Positions 34,473 to 39,188 of a stretch of 39,188 nucleotides of DNA are shown here, one piece after another. Numbering within the stretch: position 1 is the first letter of the stretch; the number at the start of each line of letters is the position of its first letter. The notes beneath the pieces are model-generated. The model did not search any database. It was not told the DNA's origin and saw nothing but the letters and a program-made list of their open reading frames with translations. A program made the translations under genes and the position numbers. This stretch comes from Planctomycetota bacterium (GTDB lineage Bacteria; Planctomycetota; PLA2; JAEUHO01), in NCBI GenBank assembly GCA_030065025.1, contig JASJDY010000004.1, positions 1-39,188 of the forward strand, given 5' to 3'.

Positions 34473-35396
34473 GTGAGCGCCACCGACCTGCCCCCCACCG
34501 ACGATGACGCCGTCCTCCACGCGGAGGCGACTCTGGACCTGCTGCGCATGGCGCTGGCCGAGGACCACGCCGTGGACGACGTGACCACCGCGGCCCTCGT
34601 GGATCCCGAGCGCACGGCGCTGGCCGAGATGATCGTGAAGGCCACCGGTGTCGTCTGCGGCCTGCCGCTCATCGCGCGGCTCTTCACGCTGCTTGACGAG
34701 CGCATGGAGGTGGAGCTGCTAGCGGACGACGGCGACACGATCGGGGCAGGCACGATGGTCGCGCGCGTGCGCGGGCCGGCGGGCGCGCTGCTGCGCGGCG
34801 AGCGCACGATCCTGAACGTCGTGCAGCGACTGAGCGGCGTGGCGACGCAGACGGCCGCGTACGTCGAGGCGGCGCTGGGCGGCGCGGGTCTGTACGACAC
34901 CCGCAAGACGACGCCCGGCTGGCGCGACCTCGAGAAGTACGCCGTGCGCTGCGGGGGCGGACGCAACCATCGCCTGCACCTCGCCGACGCCGCGATGGTC
35001 AAGGAGAACCACCTCGTGGCGGCGTACGGCGAGCGCGGTCCGGAGGCGATCGCGCGTGCCGTGCGCACGCTGCTCGACGGCATCGATCCCGGCCTGGCGC
35101 TCTACGTCGAGGTCGAGGACGACGCGGAGCTCGAGGCAGCGCTGACCGCCGCTGGTCCTGACATCGGCCGGCTCGTGATCATGCTCGACGACTTCGAGAT
35201 CGAGGGCATCCGCGGCGCCGTGCGGCGCGTTCGCGAGCTCGAGGGCCCGCGCCCCCAGCTCGAGGTGACGGGCGGCGTCACCTTGGAGCGCCTCGAGGGC
35301 CTGGCCGGAACGGGCGTCGCCCGCCTGTCCTCCGGCGCGCTGACGCACAGCGCCCCGGCGCTCGACATCAGCCTGAAAATCCGAAGCGCTACGTAG
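34473..35396 (+). CDS. nadC: Nicotinate-nucleotide pyrophosphorylase (carboxylating), quinolinate phosphoribosyltransferase
   Basis: This 307-aa enzyme is slightly longer than the usual 280-300. It makes nicotinate mononucleotide from quinolinate and PRPP in de novo NAD synthesis. Seen are LAEDHAVDDVTTAALVDPER, LRGERTILNVVQRLSGVAT, the substrate-binding YDTRKTTPGWRDLEKYAVRC and GGGRNHRLHLADAAMVKENH. Late in the barrel are YVEVEDDAELEAAL, IMLDDF and LEVTGGVTLERLE. The start is GTG 34473. nadA and nadB are not nearby. The TAG stop lies in TAGGGGCC, repeat-like sequence. Confidence 0.96.
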   Translation: MSATDLPPTDDDAVLHAEATLDLLRMALAEDHAVDDVTTAALVDPERTALAEMIVKATGVVCGLPLIARLFTLLDERMEVELLADDGDTIGAGTMVARVRGPAGALLRGERTILNVVQRLSGVATQTAAYVEAALGGAGLYDTRKTTPGWRDLEKYAVRCGGGRNHRLHLADAAMVKENHLVAAYGERGPEAIARAVRTLLDGIDPGLALYVEVEDDAELEAALTAAGPDIGRLVIMLDDFEIEGIRGAVRRVRELEGPRPQLEVTGGVTLERLEGLAGTGVARLSSGALTHSAPALDISLKIRSAT

Positions 35397-35428
35397 GGGC
35401 CACGGGAGGCCTGAGCTTGTCGAAGGCC
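35393..35428. repeat. GTAGGGG end joined to a CCTGAGCTTGTCGAAGG motif
   Basis: The nadC stop is inside GTAGGGGCC. After it, GGCC-TGAGCTTGTCGAA-GGCC (35409-35429 region) includes CCTGAGCTTGTCGAAGG (35410-35426), a short motif I recognise as recurrent in intergenic DNA of many bacteria. It could act as a transcript-end hairpin. Confidence 0.5.
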
Positions 35429-35462
35429 GAGTCTTGGCCCGGCCCGTCCGCTGGTGGGACGC

Positions 35463-35967
35463 TCAACTCCGCCACCAACTCAGCTTCACGTCGCGGCTCA
35501 GGATGTCCGCCAGGATCTTGAAGTCGTACCGCGCCTCGCGGATGTCGTTGTTGTCGATCTCGAGGATGGGCTTCCAGAAGCGCGGGCGCAGGATGAACAG
35601 CAGCCCGCGCTGCAGCGTGCACTCGACGACCCAGCGGCGGCGCGTGCTCTGGTTGGCCATCTCGAGGCTCGTGAGCAGGCGCTCGACGTCGCGCAGGCCG
35701 TCCTGCGCGACGCGGAGGAAGACGAACGGGAACTCGTTCGTCTCGACACGCCCCGGCGAGGCTGCCGTCACGTGGAAGGTCGGCACCAGCTCCAGGGCCT
35801 TGACCAACGGATAGACGATCGGGCTGTACCCCAGCTCCTCCGCCTCGCGACGTTCATCGAGTCGCGCGATGGCCTGCGGGTTGCCCTGGAGGTGATCGCA
35901 CAGACCGCAGCGCTCGAGCTCGACGCCCTCCAGGACCGCGATCTCGAGCTGGTGGCTGCCGCACTCC

Positions 35968-35981
<14 letters not shown>
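35463..35981 (-). CDS. Hypothetical protein with N-terminal zinc ribbon
   Basis: This 172-aa protein begins MAVCEECGSHQLEI with a second pair CGLC about 18 residues later. This CxxC...CxxC ribbon is like those of rubredoxin-type or transcription-associated zinc fingers. The remaining 130 residues are mixed alpha/beta (SPIVYPLVKALELVPTFHV; NEFPFVFLRVAQDGLRDVER; ARYDFKILADILSRDVKLSW), not recognised. The start overlaps the dapF stop by 14 bp, so it is the second gene of that operon. No role in lysine synthesis is indicated. Confidence 0.78.
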
Positions 35982-36843
<862 letters not shown>

Positions 36844-37008
36844 ACAGGCTCCGGGTTCGGACGTCTCGGGATGAGACGCGGGCCCCGCCAATCTCAGGGC
36901 AGACTCAGCAAAGGCCAGAAACGCCCTGGCGGCTCGGCCCACGCGCGGTACTCCGGGGGGAGAGATCCGGGCGATCTGGAGCGCCCGGCAGGCGGGATCC
37001 AGGCCTCC

Positions 37009-37920
37009 ATGACTGTCCACGACGACCCCGACGAGCATCGCCAGGACGAGCGATCGGCTCCGGACGAGTCGCGCGGCGACGTCCTGCACGCCGGCCTCGA
37101 CCCCGAGGCCCTCTTCGGCGGGGTGTCCTTCCTCGACGAGCAGCAGACCGTGCAGTGGCTGGGGCACCTCCAGCGGCTCGCCTCCACGGGTCTGCTGGCC
37201 GGCGGCATGGCCCACGACCTCGCCGGGCTGATGACGCCGCTGCTGGGCGAGTGCGAGCGCGCACTGCTCGACGAGGATCCGCGTCATCACCGCGAGTCGC
37301 TGGTGCGCATGCGTGAGCTGGCGCGGCGCGGCACCTCCTATGTGCGCGCGCTGCTCAACCTCGTCCGCCGCGACGAGCAGCACCGTGCGGCCGTGCCCGT
37401 GGAGTCGGTCGTCGAAGACACGCTCAGCCTGCTCGGCTCCACGAAGCGGCTGGCCGGCGTCAGCGTGACGCGACACCTCGACAACCATCACGTCGCGCTC
37501 GTCGACCGGGCGCGGCTGATGCAGGCCGTGCTCAACATCACGACGAACGCCGTGCGCGCAGCCGCCGCGGGTGGACGCGAGATCACCGTCGCCGTGCGCG
37601 GCTGGCGCGGCTGGGTGCTCGTCGAGGTCGAAGACAACGGGCCCGGCGTGCCGCCCGAGATCGCGGAGCGCATCTACGAGCCGTTCGTGCACGCCCCGAC
37701 GGAGGGCGCGCGCGAGACGAGCGCGCCGCGCGGCCTGGGACGCAGGACCGGACTGGGCCTCTACATCACCAAGCGACTGGTCGAGGAGCAGGGCGGTCGC
37801 ATCGAGTACGAGACGGAGTCGGGGGTGGGAACCATTTTCCGTCTCATGCTAGAACCGGCACCCGTGGATGAGCGGTCCGAGGCCGACGCTGGCGGCACAC
37901 GGACACCGCAGGGGAAATGA
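37009..37920 (+). CDS. Soluble orphan sensor histidine kinase
   Basis: This 303-aa protein has no transmembrane segment. After an acidic, flexible N-terminus (about 1-45) comes the dimerisation/phosphoacceptor region with H-box GGMAHDLAGLMTPLLGE (His near 70). The ATPase domain follows: N-box QAVLNITTNAVRAA, G1 EVEDNGPGVPPEIAERIYEPF split around 205-225, and G2 RRTGLGLYITKRLVEEQGG. It resembles NtrB/HWE-like cytoplasmic kinases. No response regulator is adjacent. ATG 37009 lacks a strong ribosome site, but the N-terminus upstream is not conserved-looking. The next gene overlaps its stop (ATGA), so they are coupled. Confidence 0.88.
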   Translation: MTVHDDPDEHRQDERSAPDESRGDVLHAGLDPEALFGGVSFLDEQQTVQWLGHLQRLASTGLLAGGMAHDLAGLMTPLLGECERALLDEDPRHHRESLVRMRELARRGTSYVRALLNLVRRDEQHRAAVPVESVVEDTLSLLGSTKRLAGVSVTRHLDNHHVALVDRARLMQAVLNITTNAVRAAAAGGREITVAVRGWRGWVLVEVEDNGPGVPPEIAERIYEPFVHAPTEGARETSAPRGLGRRTGLGLYITKRLVEEQGGRIEYETESGVGTIFRLMLEPAPVDERSEADAGGTRTPQGK

Positions 37921-38330
37921 GGGACAGACCCGGCATGACAGAAGAGAAGAAGGACATCATCGACGCCGAGCTCGTCGCGGACACACGCACGAGCGAACAG
38001 CAGCTGGGCTTCCGCAACGTCGGCGCGCGCGAGCGCCGCATGCTCTACCAGGCCGAAGACACGTACGTCGAGCTGCTGGTGCCGCAGGAAGGCCACGACA
38101 CCTTGGAGGGCGGCTGGCTGTACGGCCAGTTCATCACCCCCACCGACGAGGCGGCCGCGCGCTTCGAGCCGCCCGTGTACGCCGTGCTCGTCGGCGAGCA
38201 CGGCATGACGGGCGCCGCCAAGATGACGCCGGTCGGCGACTTCGCCGTGCCCTACCGCGAGCCGGGCAGCTTCGAGTTATTGCTGGAGCCGAAGAAGGGC
38301 CCGACCGTCCGCGTGACGTTCACGCAGTGA
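37917..38330 (+). CDS. Small conserved-looking hypothetical protein
   Basis: This protein has 137 aa from ATG 37917, which overlaps the kinase stop (ATGA) and has AGGGG 2 nt before it. ATG 37935 is an alternative start giving 131 aa. There is no signal peptide, membrane helix or known domain. The body is beta-rich (EDTYVELLVPQEG; PPVYAVLVGEHGMTGAAKM; SFELLLEPKKGPTVRVTFT), suggesting a small beta-sandwich or barrel. Coupling to a histidine kinase makes an accessory or input role possible; this is inference only. Confidence 0.72.
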   Translation: MRDRPGMTEEKKDIIDAELVADTRTSEQQLGFRNVGARERRMLYQAEDTYVELLVPQEGHDTLEGGWLYGQFITPTDEAAARFEPPVYAVLVGEHGMTGAAKMTPVGDFAVPYREPGSFELLLEPKKGPTVRVTFTQ

Positions 38331-38349
38331 GGACCGAGGCCGGCGCTAC

Positions 38350-39188
38350 GTGAACCACGCCACGCAGACCCTGGCCGACGACCTCGCCCGCACCGGGGAG
38401 CCGCACCGCCGCCGCCACCTGCTGCGTGCCACGGATTTCGAGAGCGTCGACCTGATCGAGCTCGTGCGCGCAGCGGCACGCCTGCGCAAGCAGGATCCCG
38501 AGGGGGCGCGCCGCGTCGCCACCGGCGCGCTGCTCGCGGCGCGCCAAGCCGCCAACCAGCAGGCGGAGCGCTCGGCGCTCAAGTGCATCGCGGATGTGCA
38601 CCTCATCCTGGGCCAGCCGCGCATCGCCTCGCGCCGCTACGCCGCACTACGCGCGATGCTACCGCCGGCGCGGGCCGCGCGCGTGGGCCTCACCTACAGC
38701 CAGACGCTGTCGATGCTGGCGCGCTTCGACGAGGCGCTCGAGGTGATCCAGGAGAGCCGCCTGGGTGTGCCTCAGCGCGGCACGGCGAGCTTCCGCGCAC
38801 GCCTCGACATCGCCGAGGGCCTCGTGCACCAGGCCCAGGGACGCAGCGCGGAGGCCCTTGCGCGCTACGAGCGCGGCCGCCGCGTGCTGGCCCGCAAGGG
38901 GGCCACGGAGGCGCTCTCGACCGTCGACATGAACCGCGCGACGGCGCTCACGAACATCGAGGAGTACGACAAAGCAGAGCGGCTCTACCGCCGGGTGCGC
39001 CGCGCGTACGAGGAGCGCGGCGTGCGCCCGATGGCCCTGCGCACGGCCTACAACCACGCCTACTTGCGCTTCGTACGCGGCCAGTTCCACGACGCGCTGC
39101 AGCGCTTCCGAAGGCTGCGCGATGAGTTCCAGACGCTGCCCGATCGCCGCCACGTCGCGATGTGCGACCTCGACGAGGCCGAGATCAG
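38350..39188 (+). CDS. TPR-repeat protein, N-terminal part (runs off the window)
   Basis: The frame is open from GTG 38350 to the last base, 279 codons, with no stop in the window. The start is 20 bp after the previous stop. The product is entirely alpha-helical, with tandem TPR-like pairs: RARLDIAEGLVHQAQGRSAE followed by ALARYERGRRVL, LTNIEEYDKAERLYRRVRRA, and YLRFVRGQFHDALQRFRRL. No signal peptide is present, so it is cytoplasmic at this end. Long TPR arrays of this style often carry CHAT or regulatory C-terminal domains, but that part is not visible. Confidence 0.82.
   Translation, partial: MNHATQTLADDLARTGEPHRRRHLLRATDFESVDLIELVRAAARLRKQDPEGARRVATGALLAARQAANQQAERSALKCIADVHLILGQPRIASRRYAALRAMLPPARAARVGLTYSQTLSMLARFDEALEVIQESRLGVPQRGTASFRARLDIAEGLVHQAQGRSAEALARYERGRRVLARKGATEALSTVDMNRATALTNIEEYDKAERLYRRVRRAYEERGVRPMALRTAYNHAYLRFVRGQFHDALQRFRRLRDEFQTLPDRRHVAMCDLDEAEI

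Overview
The window is a GC-rich chromosomal segment of a Gram-negative-type bacterium. Planctomycetota is the best guess: it has several Hanks-type Ser/Thr kinases with membrane or RDD tails, a secreted HEAT-plus-von Willebrand A protein, BlaI/M56 regulation, carboxypeptidase-regulatory-like lipoproteins, a Lys/Ala-tailed topoisomerase I and many GTG starts. A myxobacterium-like lineage cannot be excluded from sequence alone. There are no phage structural genes, no transposase and no CRISPR array.

Layout. 1-4213: end of a TauE/SafE permease, a two-gene minus-strand unit (HxxCxC protein; helix-hairpin-helix plus carboxypeptidase-regulatory-like protein), a lipoprotein with the same beta-sandwich domain, and an aminoglycoside-phosphotransferase-fold kinase. 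4390-5506: a BrnT-like/XRE toxin-antitoxin pair with its own promoter and dyad, then a CAU tRNA with two partial copies of its 3' half beside it. 5521-13324: a membrane protein with a kinase-like N-terminus, a 40-aa membrane peptide, a 918-aa secreted Cys-rich/pseudo-peptidase/HEAT/VWA protein and an 863-aa transmembrane Ser/Thr kinase. 13722-16701: a tight BlaI - M56 protease - secreted STN-domain operon with a recognisable operator. 16702-23140: an RDD-tailed Ser/Thr kinase, a methyltransferase coupled to a WaaP-like protein, and two paralogous secreted proteins. 23345-30298: topA, leucine dehydrogenase, a DinG-like helicase and an EF-hand lipoprotein. 30504-34181: rsfS and an ABC exporter/TPR operon, diverging from a ComEA-like helix-hairpin-helix protein. 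34473-39188: nadC, dapF with an overlapping zinc-finger gene, an orphan soluble histidine kinase, a small conserved gene, and the start of a TPR protein that runs off the window.

The least expected signal lies between genes. Intergenic regions carry (i) a REP-like family with conserved ends (GACGGGCGGGCGTTC and TCCGGCCGCCCCTAC) around a variable hairpin, (ii) period-6 arrays of degenerate hexamers (GTGNNN, CCGTNN) attached to it or folded back on themselves, (iii) a second palindromic repeat of about 75 bp in two copies 3 kb apart, and (iv) five genes whose TAG stop is the TAG of a TAGGGG motif. One such element is read in frame as the start of a secreted protein. I regard this composite repeat system as the best candidate for something undescribed. 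The BlaI-M56-STN operon is the best candidate among the protein-coding genes.
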